26,628 bases of DNA from an uncultured Verrucomicrobiota bacterium (GTDB taxonomy: Bacteria; Verrucomicrobiota; Kiritimatiellia; RFP12; UBA1067): positions 1-26,628 of the forward strand of contig CALYTX010000001.1 in the NCBI GenBank assembly GCA_945487985.1, given 5' to 3'. Both the position numbers and the translations under genes were made by a program. Below the pieces are notes generated by a model. It saw only the letters and a program-made list of their open reading frames with translations, had not been told where the DNA came from and searched no databases. Position 1 is the first letter of the stretch; every line of letters starts with the position of its first letter. This document shows, in pieces, positions 15,079 through 24,521 of this stretch.

Positions 15079-18000
15079 TCATCGAACGATGACCGACAAT
15101 CCGGCCGTCGCGGACATCGAGGCCCACGGCGTATTACCGTAGTAGCCGTAATTGAGCCGACCGCCGTTCGGCTTCGGTTCGCGGAGCGTGCCGTCCTTCA
15201 CCTTCGCACCGGCGTCGATGGCCGGCGAGACGACGCGCGGAACGCGCACCAGCTCCCCCGTTACCTCGTCGAAGTAACCGGTCTTGCTCTGAAGGTGGAC
15301 ATTAATCTCCGTCGATTCAAGCGCAAAGGTCGGCGACTGGCCCTTGATCTCAATCGCACACTCTGGCGTCATCAATAGCGGATCGCCCGTCCTGATATTC
15401 GCCCCGAACTTGATACGACCTGCGTTCGCACCGTCGGCGCAATGCGCCGCATCGACAGCATCGAAGAAGCAGTCGTCGACATCGATGCCGGTCGCCGCAC
15501 TCTCGCTCGACGCGGTCGAGACGTACAAGTCATGTCCAGTATACGGGCCCGACCACGAGGTGAAAGTGCCGGCCGGCGCGTCATTGGCCCGATTGCCGTG
15601 GAAGATCGAATTGCGGATTGTCACCTTGCCCTTGTAGACGCATACCGCGCTGCCACTGCCGAGATAGCCGGCGTTGTACGCCCAGGTACAGTTCTCGAAG
15701 TTGCATGTTTGCGCATCATCATTCAGGATCACCAGACAGCCGATCGGCGCACCATTGTCATTTACACCATAACCCTCGTTCGCCACGAAGGCGCAGTTGC
15801 GGATGACGCTGCCGCCAGAATTGCCGGTCAGGGCCAGCATTCCGCCCGTGTAGATCGGCCCAGAATCGCGATGCGAAAGCACTCGATTGCCCACCAAGGT
15901 GCAGCCCGTCATCGTAAGCGGCGCATTGTCGCAGCGCACCACCCCGCCTCGCGTTCCAGTGCGCCCAGCGACGTTGTTGTTCCCCTTCGGCGGACCATTC
16001 TTCACGAACCGGCAACCGGTCACGGTCACCGTCTTGAAGTTCTTCGCCGAGAGTGCCATGCCGGAATGATCGCGGCTCGACTCGCTCCATGAGAAATTAC
16101 CGGTGAAGTAGCAATCCTGCACCGTCAGCGCGGACGATGATGCCGAACCCTCGCTCTGTAGGCCCATGCCCCAGCAACTGTTCGACAAGCCGTTTCCTAT
16201 AAACGAGCAATGCTCTACCCGGAGGTCGCCTTTTCCCGATTTCATGACGGCCGGTCCGGGGCAGTTTGTAATCAGCAAATGACGCAAAACCGACTCGCCC
16301 GTTGTCGCCGCGAGGTGAAAGGCTTGATAACGGCCCTGTCCGTTGATCTCCGAGATATTCGTCCCCGTACGCTCGTCCAGCGACTGCTCATTGCCAGCGA
16401 ATCCGCCGATGATTGTCACCGGTTGCTCGAAGACGGCAGGCCCTGCCGTCATCTGCAAGTCTCCTGCCACGCAAATCGTGCGACGACCCTCCGCCACGAA
16501 CTCGCTCGCCATCACCAGATTAGTGCACGCATTCATCCAATCCGAACCGTCGCTGCAGCCCTTCGCGCTCGACCAGACATGAATCACGTCCGCGCCGCAA
16601 CTACAGCCGAAGCCTGGCGGTTCGTTGCCAGAGACGGACACCGACTCGATCGGCGTGGCGGCTGTGCCCAACGCGCAAACGGCGACCCAACGGTAGTAGT
16701 ACTTTGTCCCCGTCGCCACGAATTCAAGCGGTTCCATCTCGATTGTGTCGCCAACCGTCTTCAAGATGCCGACCCGGCGGCTATGCTCCCAACCGGCAAA
16801 CTCCTCCTCGCTTGACGGCGCGAGGCCATAGCAGAAATACACCTCGGCGAGGGTCGATGTCCCCTCCTCCGTTGCCGTCAGTGTCGCCGAAAAAAGCGGC
16901 TTGGTGAAATTGTTGCTCTGGTCGATTGCCTTGTTCGCCAATTGCGGCATTGAACCGGCATAGACCACTTCTCCCGTCTTTTCATCGCGGCCATTGGCGT
17001 TCTCGGCACACACCAGCCAGTAGAGCCTCGTGCCCGTTGTATGGTATTCGTTCACCGTCGACTCAAGGACATCGCCGCTATCCGTCCCCCAAAAAGGCAC
17101 AACATGATCCCAACCCTCAAGCCCCGCGCCAGCCGTCATGCCATAGCAGAGATAAGTAGTCGCCGAATAACCGGCGTCGCCGCCCATCGTGATCGAGAAA
17201 CGGCCGCGATACGACGCGTCGGGTTGGACGAAGGCAACCTCGGACAAGACTGGCTTCAGCAAACTCGGCGCAGACGCCTCGTCCGTATTGCCATAATAGC
17301 CGAGGTCGATCGCCCTCGACGGTGACGGCTCATTCGCGGCGTCCGCAGCTGGATCGCCCGCGTCGATGGCCGGCGACTGGTCCGCGTCCTTCACCCATTC
17401 CGTGCCGTTCCAGCGCGCTTGCGTGCTCATCAAATGGAAGTCGAGCGCCGCGAAATCCGCGTCACCCTTCACGCAGCAGGAATTAGCACCGCTCTTGCCC
17501 TTGTAATAATCCGACTTGAAGGTCTCCCGCGTGGTCACGAAGCGCGGATCGGCCGAGAAAACGCTCGCGGCGAGATTCAATGTGCCGGCCGTCGCCGCGC
17601 AGGTTGTCTTAGCGTCCGTCACCAGCGAATAGGCGACATTGATCTGCGCATTCGCGCCCCAGGCAAGCAAATCGGCCGCAACCCCGTATTTCCCGACCTC
17701 ATTACCGAAGATAATCGAGTTCGCAATATTGACCGTGCCGGAACTCACGGAGATGCCCGCGCACTTGCCAGTTCCGGTCACATTATAGGCGATGGTGCAA
17801 TTCTCGACCGCAACCGTCTGCGTCGCGCCGCCTAAATCGACCGCCAGCGCCGCACCGCGCAAATTGAGAGTGTCACTGTAGCAGATTGTGCAGTTGGCCG
17901 CCATCAAACAGTTCTTGAAAGAGGAACCGTTGCAATTCCCATTAAGTTTGAACAGCGCGCCGCCTTGCCAGTCCCTATGAGCGCCGAAACGATTGCCAAT

Positions 18001-18747
18001 TAAACGGACATTCTTTGCATGAACGGGGGAGGCGTTGACATAGATGAGGGTTGGATTGTTCTCGCGTCCGGAACAATTGTCATCAAGATTCGTCTTGCAG
18101 CCACACTGCGCGATTAAGCAATCGTTCATGACGACTTCTTTGAAATTGTCAATTCGCAGCAGCCAGCCTGCCCACTCGGCCGGGTGCGCGCCTTCCGTCG
18201 GATCGCGCACGCGCTCAATCGTCACGTTGTCGAGCGTCAGCACCGAAGAGTCTGCCGCCCCTTTAACCCACAGGGCATGACCCAACTTAGTTTTGGTCGG
18301 AGTCATATCATAGATTGAGACCTGGCGAAGCGAGAGCGACGCATTGCCGCTTTGCTTGATGACTGCATGCTCGGTTGCGGCGGTGAAGGCGAGCCCCTCC
18401 AGCACCACCGCGCCCGTCGTCGCCGTGACCGTCAAGAGATCGGCGACACTGTTTCCGCCGTTCAGCACCGAACGCGCCTGCGGATTCCGCGTCTCGGCCG
18501 AGATCTCATCACCGGTAAAACCGCCGCGGACCGTAACGGGATTGGCCAGCGTGTATCCTTGCGTCAGCGAATATGCTCCCTCCTTAAGCCACGCTTCATC
18601 GTCAGCCTGCAGCGTTGAAAGAACCTCAATCGAAGCCGGATCGCTCCAAGAAGAACCAGAACCCGTTCCAGTAGGAGTTACATAATAAACACCAGCGCAC
18701 AGAGCCGTCGACAGCAAGCCGACAACCGCACACAACATTTCCCTCAT
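15079..18747 (-). CDS. Secreted double beta-helix repeat protein
   Basis: The start is ATG 18747, after GGGGGATTGATT; the frame reaches 18768 only through a TTG. The protein is about 1222 residues. It has a signal peptide (MREMLCAVVGLLSTALC-AG), then YYVTPTGTGSGSSWSDP, the usual opening of right-handed parallel beta-helix proteins. Helix 1 spans about 20-490 and ends in SPAIDAG...DLGYYGNT. Two fibronectin-III-like modules follow (about 495-710), each with a TYLCYG/VYFCYGL strand and a GW motif. Helix 2 spans about 720-1205 and ends SPAIDAG...NYGYYGNTPWAS. The halves look like an internal duplication. Such proteins can be polysaccharide lyases, adhesins or polymorphic outer-membrane proteins; no catalytic residues can be singled out, and no autotransporter barrel or sorting tail is clear. 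Confidence 0.85.
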   Translation of the reverse strand: MREMLCAVVGLLSTALCAGVYYVTPTGTGSGSSWSDPASIEVLSTLQADDEAWLKEGAYSLTQGYTLANPVTVRGGFTGDEISAETRNPQARSVLNGGNSVADLLTVTATTGAVVLEGLAFTAATEHAVIKQSGNASLSLRQVSIYDMTPTKTKLGHALWVKGAADSSVLTLDNVTIERVRDPTEGAHPAEWAGWLLRIDNFKEVVMNDCLIAQCGCKTNLDDNCSGRENNPTLIYVNASPVHAKNVRLIGNRFGAHRDWQGGALFKLNGNCNGSSFKNCLMAANCTICYSDTLNLRGAALAVDLGGATQTVAVENCTIAYNVTGTGKCAGISVSSGTVNIANSIIFGNEVGKYGVAADLLAWGANAQINVAYSLVTDAKTTCAATAGTLNLAASVFSADPRFVTTRETFKSDYYKGKSGANSCCVKGDADFAALDFHLMSTQARWNGTEWVKDADQSPAIDAGDPAADAANEPSPSRAIDLGYYGNTDEASAPSLLKPVLSEVAFVQPDASYRGRFSITMGGDAGYSATTYLCYGMTAGAGLEGWDHVVPFWGTDSGDVLESTVNEYHTTGTRLYWLVCAENANGRDEKTGEVVYAGSMPQLANKAIDQSNNFTKPLFSATLTATEEGTSTLAEVYFCYGLAPSSEEEFAGWEHSRRVGILKTVGDTIEMEPLEFVATGTKYYYRWVAVCALGTAATPIESVSVSGNEPPGFGCSCGADVIHVWSSAKGCSDGSDWMNACTNLVMASEFVAEGRRTICVAGDLQMTAGPAVFEQPVTIIGGFAGNEQSLDERTGTNISEINGQGRYQAFHLAATTGESVLRHLLITNCPGPAVMKSGKGDLRVEHCSFIGNGLSNSCWGMGLQSEGSASSSALTVQDCYFTGNFSWSESSRDHSGMALSAKNFKTVTVTGCRFVKNGPPKGNNNVAGRTGTRGGVVRCDNAPLTMTGCTLVGNRVLSHRDSGPIYTGGMLALTGNSGGSVIRNCAFVANEGYGVNDNGAPIGCLVILNDDAQTCNFENCTWAYNAGYLGSGSAVCVYKGKVTIRNSIFHGNRANDAPAGTFTSWSGPYTGHDLYVSTASSESAATGIDVDDCFFDAVDAAHCADGANAGRIKFGANIRTGDPLLMTPECAIEIKGQSPTFALESTEINVHLQSKTGYFDEVTGELVRVPRVVSPAIDAGAKVKDGTLREPKPNGGRLNYGYYGNTPWASMSATAGLSVIVR

Positions 18748-18801
18748 AATCAATCCCCCATAAATCAAGATAGGCTAACAGACCACCCCTTAATAATGCA
18801 A

Positions 18802-18831
18802 ATTGTAGGAAAACTAATGCCAGTTTGTCAA
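18802..18831 (-). promoter_or_regulatory. Sigma70-type promoter of the beta-helix gene
   Basis: On the minus strand TTGACA (18831 down to 18826) and TACAAT (18807 down to 18802) are separated by 18 bp, the best -35/-10 pair in the window. The start would be near 18795, giving a leader of about 48 bases. Confidence 0.75.
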
Positions 18832-18899
18832 ACCGGAAATTCTCTCTCCATTTTGCCTTTCTGCTCCGCGCGTTGAAATAAAGCACATTGTGCCGTAAG

Positions 18900-18975
18900 T
18901 TTTCCGTATGCTCCGTGTGTTCCGTGGTCTAAATAGGAGAGAAATTAACCACGGAAGACACTGAAGACACGGAAT
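18900..18975. repeat. Imperfect inverted repeat with 9-bp periodic arm
   Basis: The arm near 18901-18928 and the arm near 18948-18975 pair at 22 of 28 positions. The inner 9 bp (TTCCGTGGT / ACCACGGAA) are perfect, and the loop is AT-rich. The right arm contains consecutive 9-mers CACGGAAGA, CACTGAAGA, CACGGAATG. It lies between the beta-helix promoter and the esterase gene and looks like an intergenic repeat, not a terminator. Confidence 0.6.
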
Positions 18976-19277
18976 GGAGATGGGGGCGGAGGAGAAAATG
19001 ATCTGAACATATAATAATCATGTCCGTTCATACTCCTGATGCGGCGGCAATCACGCTCTTCGCCGCGCGCATTGGTTTCTCGCGGCTGTCGCGGATCATG
19101 TCTCAGTCGTCGTTGCCGTACATGCACGCGTAGCCGCCCGTGTCTTCTCCCCGTCATTCGAGGAAAATGCCTAATGCGCACTGCGCATAGCACCTCGCTA
19201 TGCGAGCACTCTAACGGCTGGTTGATATAAGCGACTGATTAGACGATGACACCAGCAATGTTCGATTAGCCTCGTCC
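18976..19277. other. Intergenic stretch with possible coding remnant and a hairpin
   Basis: No full gene is supported. On the minus strand one frame reads EDTGGYACMYGNDD, TGA (19105-19103), D, then ATG 19099 to TGA 19028 (MIRDSREKPMRAAKSVIAAA). That looks like the tail of a decayed gene. A perfect 8-bp hairpin CGCATAGC/GCTATGCG with a 5-base loop lies at 19184-19204. It has no T-run and so is not an obvious intrinsic terminator for the esterase operon ending at 19278. Confidence 0.3.
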
Positions 19278-20726
19278 TTACCGACGCGTTCGGGTCTTGC
19301 CGGCACTCTTCTTCTTGGCACTTTTGCCCCCTGTGAAGATTACTGTGAGCAGCTGTTTCTTGCCGGTGATTACAAGTCCTGGAATCGTCACGAGACCATT
19401 GGCATCGGCCGTAACGGTTCCCTTCGCCGAACCGAAGGTCCAGCCGACGGACTGACCCGGCTTGATTTGCGCAGCTTGGATGCGGCGCAGCGAAACATCC
19501 ACCTTCACTTCAGCGGGGACCGAAACGCCGCCAAGCTCGTCGGCAGACGCGAGGAAGAGCTTCATCTTCAGCCCTTTCGCTACATCCGCGACATTCTCCC
19601 ACCGGAAGTAGCCGTTGACCTGTCCGACCAATTTGGCGCCGACCGCAATCTCCATCTTCGAATCGCCTTTGATGTCGCCATTCCAACCGCCCCAGGTGTT
19701 CACATTTGGCTTCCAGACGCTGAACGGCCAAGGCAATTTATCATCCGTGGAGGCATTGGTGAAGACGGGATAAGCCGCATTCTTGCGAATGGACGTCCAG
19801 TCGAAACGCTCGATCATCGGATTTTTCTCGCGTGCCACGGCAACATCTCCGCAATGGCCAAAATTGCCCCAAAGACCGAGGATTGCGTACTTGTGTTTGG
19901 CCATGTTCCGATAGAGGACATCGTGGTTGCGACTCCAGACATCGTCCGAGCCCGACCAGTCCACGACGAACGGGGGATCGGCGAATTTCGCCGAATCGAA
20001 AGCGGGATTGTCGTTGCCTTTGTCGTCGACGAAATCCATACGTGCGGCGGGGAACCAGATTGTGGCCGGCACGTTGGCGTTGACCGCGGCGAAAATCTCC
20101 CCGTGGGGAAGCCCGATGGCGAGCGCACCCTGTCCGCCCATCGAGTTGCCGCAGAGGTAGATACGGTTGCGGTCAATCTTGAAGGTGCGCACTACCCATT
20201 CGATCGTATCCAGCACGCGCCGCTCGCAAGATGTTTCCTCCTTACGCAGGCGCGGCAGATCGCTCTCTTTGGGCCCGCAGAACTTGGCGCAGCCGCCCCA
20301 CCAGAACTCGGGGTGCGTCCGGTTGGCGCCGACGTCAAAGTTCCGCATCGAATCGAGAGCGAGCACATAGAACTCGTCCTTGGCTTCGAAAACCGAACCC
20401 TTGATGTCCGCACACGCGACCTGAGACTGGATGCCACCCGTCGGCTTGCCGCCGCCGCGGCTGTGGAGCTGGACGAGCAGCGGCGCATGTTCCTGGTCGC
20501 CGGCAACGGGCTTGGCGACGGTGAATAAATCCGTATACGGAGCCTGCGCCTGCCAGGCGGGATCCGTGTCATGTGCATACCAGACGACGCTGCGACGGCC
20601 AACCGTCTGTGTCTTTGTCTCCTTGGGACAGATGCCGAGCTTCTTCCCCGACCAATCCTTCTCGGTCGGTGCTGCACAGACCGTCAAAACGCCAATCGCC
20701 AGCGAGGCGAACATCATAGTTTTCAT
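19278..20726 (-). CDS. Secreted alpha/beta-hydrolase esterase (PHB-depolymerase / CE1-like)
   Basis: This 482-residue protein has a signal peptide (MKTMMFASLAIGVLTVCA-APTEK). It shows a complete alpha/beta-hydrolase triad in the right order: nucleophile Ser195 in GNSMGG, Asp261/Asp262 in WSGSDDVW, and His291 in NFGHCGD. A QLHSRGGG stretch near residue 87 supplies the likely oxyanion loop. A C-terminal beta-rich region (about 385-465) and a Lys/Arg-rich tail follow. Family knowledge suggests an esterase that removes acyl groups from polysaccharides (acetyl or feruloyl xylan, for example), or a peptidase-like relative; the substrate is inferred only from the neighbour. The ATG is 13 bp after the GH2-like gene with GGTAAGGAG upstream, so the two form an operon. 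Confidence 0.85.
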   Translation of the reverse strand: MKTMMFASLAIGVLTVCAAPTEKDWSGKKLGICPKETKTQTVGRRSVVWYAHDTDPAWQAQAPYTDLFTVAKPVAGDQEHAPLLVQLHSRGGGKPTGGIQSQVACADIKGSVFEAKDEFYVLALDSMRNFDVGANRTHPEFWWGGCAKFCGPKESDLPRLRKEETSCERRVLDTIEWVVRTFKIDRNRIYLCGNSMGGQGALAIGLPHGEIFAAVNANVPATIWFPAARMDFVDDKGNDNPAFDSAKFADPPFVVDWSGSDDVWSRNHDVLYRNMAKHKYAILGLWGNFGHCGDVAVAREKNPMIERFDWTSIRKNAAYPVFTNASTDDKLPWPFSVWKPNVNTWGGWNGDIKGDSKMEIAVGAKLVGQVNGYFRWENVADVAKGLKMKLFLASADELGGVSVPAEVKVDVSLRRIQAAQIKPGQSVGWTFGSAKGTVTADANGLVTIPGLVITGKKQLLTVIFTGGKSAKKKSAGKTRTRR

Positions 20727-20739
20727 CAGTTCATTCTCC

Positions 20740-23700
20740 TTACCAGTATGTGTAGAGATACGGATCGAAAGTCGACTTGAGACCGTTGTAGAGCTTTACC
20801 TCACCGGCTGTGGGGCTTGCTCCGAGATTGGTCAGCAGACGCGCCGTAAATTGGCGTCCGCGTTCGAATGAGAGGTCGCCGTGCTTGAGGTCGCGCGCTC
20901 GGTTCTTTTCGGAAACAGGGTTCTTCTTGTTATTAACGAAATAGAACTCAGCGGTGGCGATCTTGTTCTCGAGGTAGTACGGATCATACTGCGAGACGAA
21001 GACCGTCCCGCCGCCCTTGAAGCGCATCGACGCGAAGATGCCCTCGCCGTCAATGCGGGTGCCGGACGGAGCCGAACCTTGCTGCAACACGGAATACTTC
21101 ATGCGCTCGCGCCAGCGGAGCTGGCTCTGGCCGATGCCTTGGAGATCACTGTTCTGGTGGTCGAATTTCACCCAGTAGACATCTGGTCCGCACGGCTTCA
21201 GAACAAATCCAAGCCCCTTCGCCACCGTGTCGTTGCAGAGAACGAGCACATTGGCGCCGCGGTTCGCGGCCGCTACGACTTGCGCGGCCGAAGTCTTGCC
21301 GTCGGGGCCAACCAGCAGGAGCTCGCCCGCGTCGGCCTGAGGCTTCACCACCGTCTTGACGCCGAGTTCCGCAGCGATTTTCTGCGCCGTCGTCCCGTCG
21401 GCGATCACCGCGCGCGCGGCCGGTTCGGCGCCTTTGCCGCAGAAGTCCGCGAAGACGGCGGCAGCCGTCTGCTCAATGGCGGGATCTGTGGCCGAGATAT
21501 CCGCCGCCCCTTCCGGAGCCGAGGTGTCGATGCGGCCAAGGAAGTCGAGCGTGCAGAAGAGAACCTCGCCCTTGCCGCGGCGGTAGCGTAGCAGCGCTGC
21601 GTAATTCATATCAAGCTCGCCCTCGACGACCGGCGTGTAGCCGACCACATCGGGCGACCTCAGCTGCAGCGCGGCAACGGCCATCTCGTACGTCCAGCGC
21701 GGCTCGTGCTTCTGGTGCTTGACGAGACTACCGTACTGCTGACGGTTGTAGGCGTTCTTCTGCTGGGTGCGAGGGGCGCCGTTCCATTCGCGCACGTAGT
21801 CGTCGTCGAGTTTCTTCCAAGCCGGACTCGTCCGGTCGCGGATGAAGAGAATGCGCGACATGCGGTCCTGCACATCAAAACCGAAGCCCTTCCAAGCATC
21901 GGCATTCTGCGGAAGGACGAGCACCTTGAGACCCTTTTCGACAGCCTCCATCGGCAGCGCCATGTAGCCGTCCTTGCCGAGGGCGAACGATCCGACCACG
22001 AGACGGGTGGCCGTGCCGAAGTCGGCGGGAGACGCTACCTTGCGGAGATTCACAAGACCAAGCTTCCTGAGCGCGGGCTCGGTCTGTCCGTCCGGATCGT
22101 AGAGGGCGAACTCAGGAGCCTTTTCCCATTTGACCGCTTTGCGCGGATAGACCTCGAACGCGCAAGTGTCGACGAACTCCTCCGCGCCATTCGCATTGCG
22201 GTAGACAACCTTGATTTCGCCGGCCGTCTTCTGCCGGACCTCGGGCGCGGCAAAGGCAATCTTGTCCGACACGGGGCGGTTGGATGTTAGCGCGCGCTTG
22301 AAGCGTCCGGAGGCGACCTTCTGTCCGCCAACGGTCGCCGTCCACTCCGCAACGAACGACCGGTTGTCGAAGCCGTCCCACATCATCACGTTGCGCTTGA
22401 CGATCTTCTCGCCGGGATAGTACGCGTGGCGGCGGTCGGTGATGCGCGGATAGCCGGCGATCCACCCTAAGAAGTCAAGGTTACCCTTGCGGTAGATGTC
22501 CCAACTCGGGAAGGCCCATTCGGGCTTACCCTTCGGAATATCCGCCTCGGACTTGAAGAAGCCGTAGTTCGGACCGTACTTGTTGTAGATCCCCTCGATC
22601 GTCCAGCCCGGCATGCCGTAACCGTAGTCGAGGTTGAACCATACGATGCCAGCGTTCACGCCGAAGGTGCGCCAGGCTCGCGTGGTGCGCCAGCAGAAGT
22701 CCTCTGTCAGCTTCCAGAAGAGCGGATGTTGCAAGCGGCGGATGTAAAGCGACTCGATGTGGCGTTCCTGAATCGTGCGCGGTTCAAGGCGGTAGGCCTC
22801 CTCACCGTAGTAGATGGCGCAGTATTCGGTGATAAGATCGCGCTCATCCTTGTACCAGCTGTACTGGTAGGGATGCCCGAACTCGCAGGCCTGGAACGGG
22901 AAGTGTCCACGCTCGGCCCAGCGGCTCGGCCAGGACTCTCGTTCCTGCAGCGGAATCCAGTTAAGGTAGAGGTTGGCCGACGCGATTTCGCCCGTGTTGC
23001 CGTCGGAGTGGGAGAAGTAGAGGATATTCGGATTCGTCTCCTTGGCGGCCGCGACGAGGTCGGTCATCATCTTGGCGAAGTCGCCGTTATCGCCGCTACC
23101 CAGGTGAACCGCCTCGTAGGCCCATTGCGGCAAGTAGGTGTTGACGCCCATATACACCATCGCGAGGCAAGGGTAGTTGCGGTATTTGCGGAGGTTCATC
23201 GCCTGCAGGCGCTTGAAGGCCTCGCGCTTCTCGCCTGGCTTGAGCAGCGGGTTCTTCGTATTCCAGTCAAATGCGGTCGTCGGCGCGACAATGGCGATGC
23301 CGTGCTCGGAAAAATATTGGAGATCCTCCTCGTTCAGCGTTGGATCGAGGCTCGTCTGGTGGGCGAACTGGATGCAGTTATAGCCGACGCCAGTCAGGAA
23401 CTTCGCGCCATAGCGGTTGCAACCAAAATTGTAGGTTACGCGGTACTTCTGCTCGTGTCCGTTCATGAAGATTTTGCGCTCGTCGCGCCAGATCTCGCGA
23501 AACCCGAACTTGACATCTTTGTAGGAAATCGTCTTGCCATTGATTTTCGCCTGGGTTTTGAGCGTATAGAGATAACCGCGACCGAGTTCCCATGTAATGG
23601 GGTTCTTCCAGTCGACGGACGGCTTGACTACGCTCGTTCCGGCCTTGAGGGAGAACTTGCCCGAGACTTCCTTCACCACCTTGCCGGCGGCGTCCAGCAC

Positions 23701-24393
23701 CTGCGCCGAGACGATCGCGGAGCAGTCGTTCGGGACGGTGATCTCCGTTTCTACCGTCAGCTTCTTCTGCCGCCAGGAAGTGTTGGCGAAGACGTCTTCG
23801 ATGCACACCGGCGACTTGGCGGTTAGAAACGGCGGATCCTTCTCGAACTTAAAACGGGCGTCTTTCGCGCCGGACATGAGCATCGCGAACTCGTTCGGTG
23901 CGGCGACCTTCACGAATTTCGTTACATCGAGTTCGCCGGCGGGTTGCTTAATGACGCCCGCGAACGTGCCATTGATCCAAAGCCCCACGTCACAGTTCTT
24001 GATGCCGGTCTGCGAATAAATGAGCCGGCATCCGTCCCAATGGCGAGGAACATCCATCCTCGCTTTCAGCCAGGCGCCGCGGTAGTTGCCGATAGGTTTT
24101 TTAAACCCGCCCGCCGGAGGAGTCCAGGAGTTGCCCTCGGTTTCATTTTGCAGAAGACACTGCGCCCACCACTGTCCGTTCCAGAACTTCCACTGCCCCC
24201 ACTGGGAATCCGGCTCGGTCGGCAGCGCGATGGCCTCGGGCTTTGAAAGATCCGCCGGCTTCTCCACCGGCAGCAGCTTCCAGAACTTCGCGACTTTGTC
24301 GGACATCACAACCTTCGAATCGACCTTCTCCGCTGCGAGAGCGGAAAACGCCGCCAAGATTCCGAGGAGCGGAATCACCCACCTCTTCGACAT
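20740..24393 (-). CDS. Large secreted GH2-like protein lacking the usual acid/base glutamate
   Basis: The start is ATG 24393, which gives a signal peptide (MSKRWVIPLLGILAAFSALA-AEK) after AAAGGGGGATTGTTG; the frame reaches 24480. Length is 1217 residues. It has an N-terminal sugar-binding jelly roll (about 60-190, with GLWINGTFAGVI), an Ig-like domain, and a GH2/clan-A barrel (about 310-620). A long C-terminal half has two modules resembling the class-I glutaminase-amidotransferase-like or trimerisation domains of beta-galactosidases (VLVLP, GKGEVLFCTLDFLG; later ANVLVLCN). The nucleophile motif ACEFG keeps Glu504. The acid/base motif reads YPCLAMVYMGVNT, with Thr419 where GH2 has Glu. Its activity may be altered, or another acid may serve. 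The closest named family is uncertain. Confidence 0.8.
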   Translation of the reverse strand: MSKRWVIPLLGILAAFSALAAEKVDSKVVMSDKVAKFWKLLPVEKPADLSKPEAIALPTEPDSQWGQWKFWNGQWWAQCLLQNETEGNSWTPPAGGFKKPIGNYRGAWLKARMDVPRHWDGCRLIYSQTGIKNCDVGLWINGTFAGVIKQPAGELDVTKFVKVAAPNEFAMLMSGAKDARFKFEKDPPFLTAKSPVCIEDVFANTSWRQKKLTVETEITVPNDCSAIVSAQVLDAAGKVVKEVSGKFSLKAGTSVVKPSVDWKNPITWELGRGYLYTLKTQAKINGKTISYKDVKFGFREIWRDERKIFMNGHEQKYRVTYNFGCNRYGAKFLTGVGYNCIQFAHQTSLDPTLNEEDLQYFSEHGIAIVAPTTAFDWNTKNPLLKPGEKREAFKRLQAMNLRKYRNYPCLAMVYMGVNTYLPQWAYEAVHLGSGDNGDFAKMMTDLVAAAKETNPNILYFSHSDGNTGEIASANLYLNWIPLQERESWPSRWAERGHFPFQACEFGHPYQYSWYKDERDLITEYCAIYYGEEAYRLEPRTIQERHIESLYIRRLQHPLFWKLTEDFCWRTTRAWRTFGVNAGIVWFNLDYGYGMPGWTIEGIYNKYGPNYGFFKSEADIPKGKPEWAFPSWDIYRKGNLDFLGWIAGYPRITDRRHAYYPGEKIVKRNVMMWDGFDNRSFVAEWTATVGGQKVASGRFKRALTSNRPVSDKIAFAAPEVRQKTAGEIKVVYRNANGAEEFVDTCAFEVYPRKAVKWEKAPEFALYDPDGQTEPALRKLGLVNLRKVASPADFGTATRLVVGSFALGKDGYMALPMEAVEKGLKVLVLPQNADAWKGFGFDVQDRMSRILFIRDRTSPAWKKLDDDYVREWNGAPRTQQKNAYNRQQYGSLVKHQKHEPRWTYEMAVAALQLRSPDVVGYTPVVEGELDMNYAALLRYRRGKGEVLFCTLDFLGRIDTSAPEGAADISATDPAIEQTAAAVFADFCGKGAEPAARAVIADGTTAQKIAAELGVKTVVKPQADAGELLLVGPDGKTSAAQVVAAANRGANVLVLCNDTVAKGLGFVLKPCGPDVYWVKFDHQNSDLQGIGQSQLRWRERMKYSVLQQGSAPSGTRIDGEGIFASMRFKGGGTVFVSQYDPYYLENKIATAEFYFVNNKKNPVSEKNRARDLKHGDLSFERGRQFTARLLTNLGASPTAGEVKLYNGLKSTFDPYLYTYW

Positions 24394-24521
24394 CAACAAT
24401 CCCCCTTTGCAACCTATGTCAGTTAATCTCGGCGAGTATCGGCACCGACAAGCCCCGACCTGTCTGATGGTCATTGTCAACTGCGGCGCACAATGATTTC
24501 CCCCATGCCAAGACTTTGAAG

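Noticed and set aside
18945..19193. Minus-strand 82-codon frame
   Set aside because: Arg/Pro-rich, covers the inverted repeat, and is out of frame with the more protein-like remnant at 19028-19150.
19467..20528. Plus-strand frame of about 350 codons
   Set aside because: Shadow of the esterase gene, which has a full Ser-Asp-His triad and signal peptide.
22726..23826. Plus-strand frame of about 360 codons
   Set aside because: Shadow of the GH2-like gene; no ribosome site or domain features.
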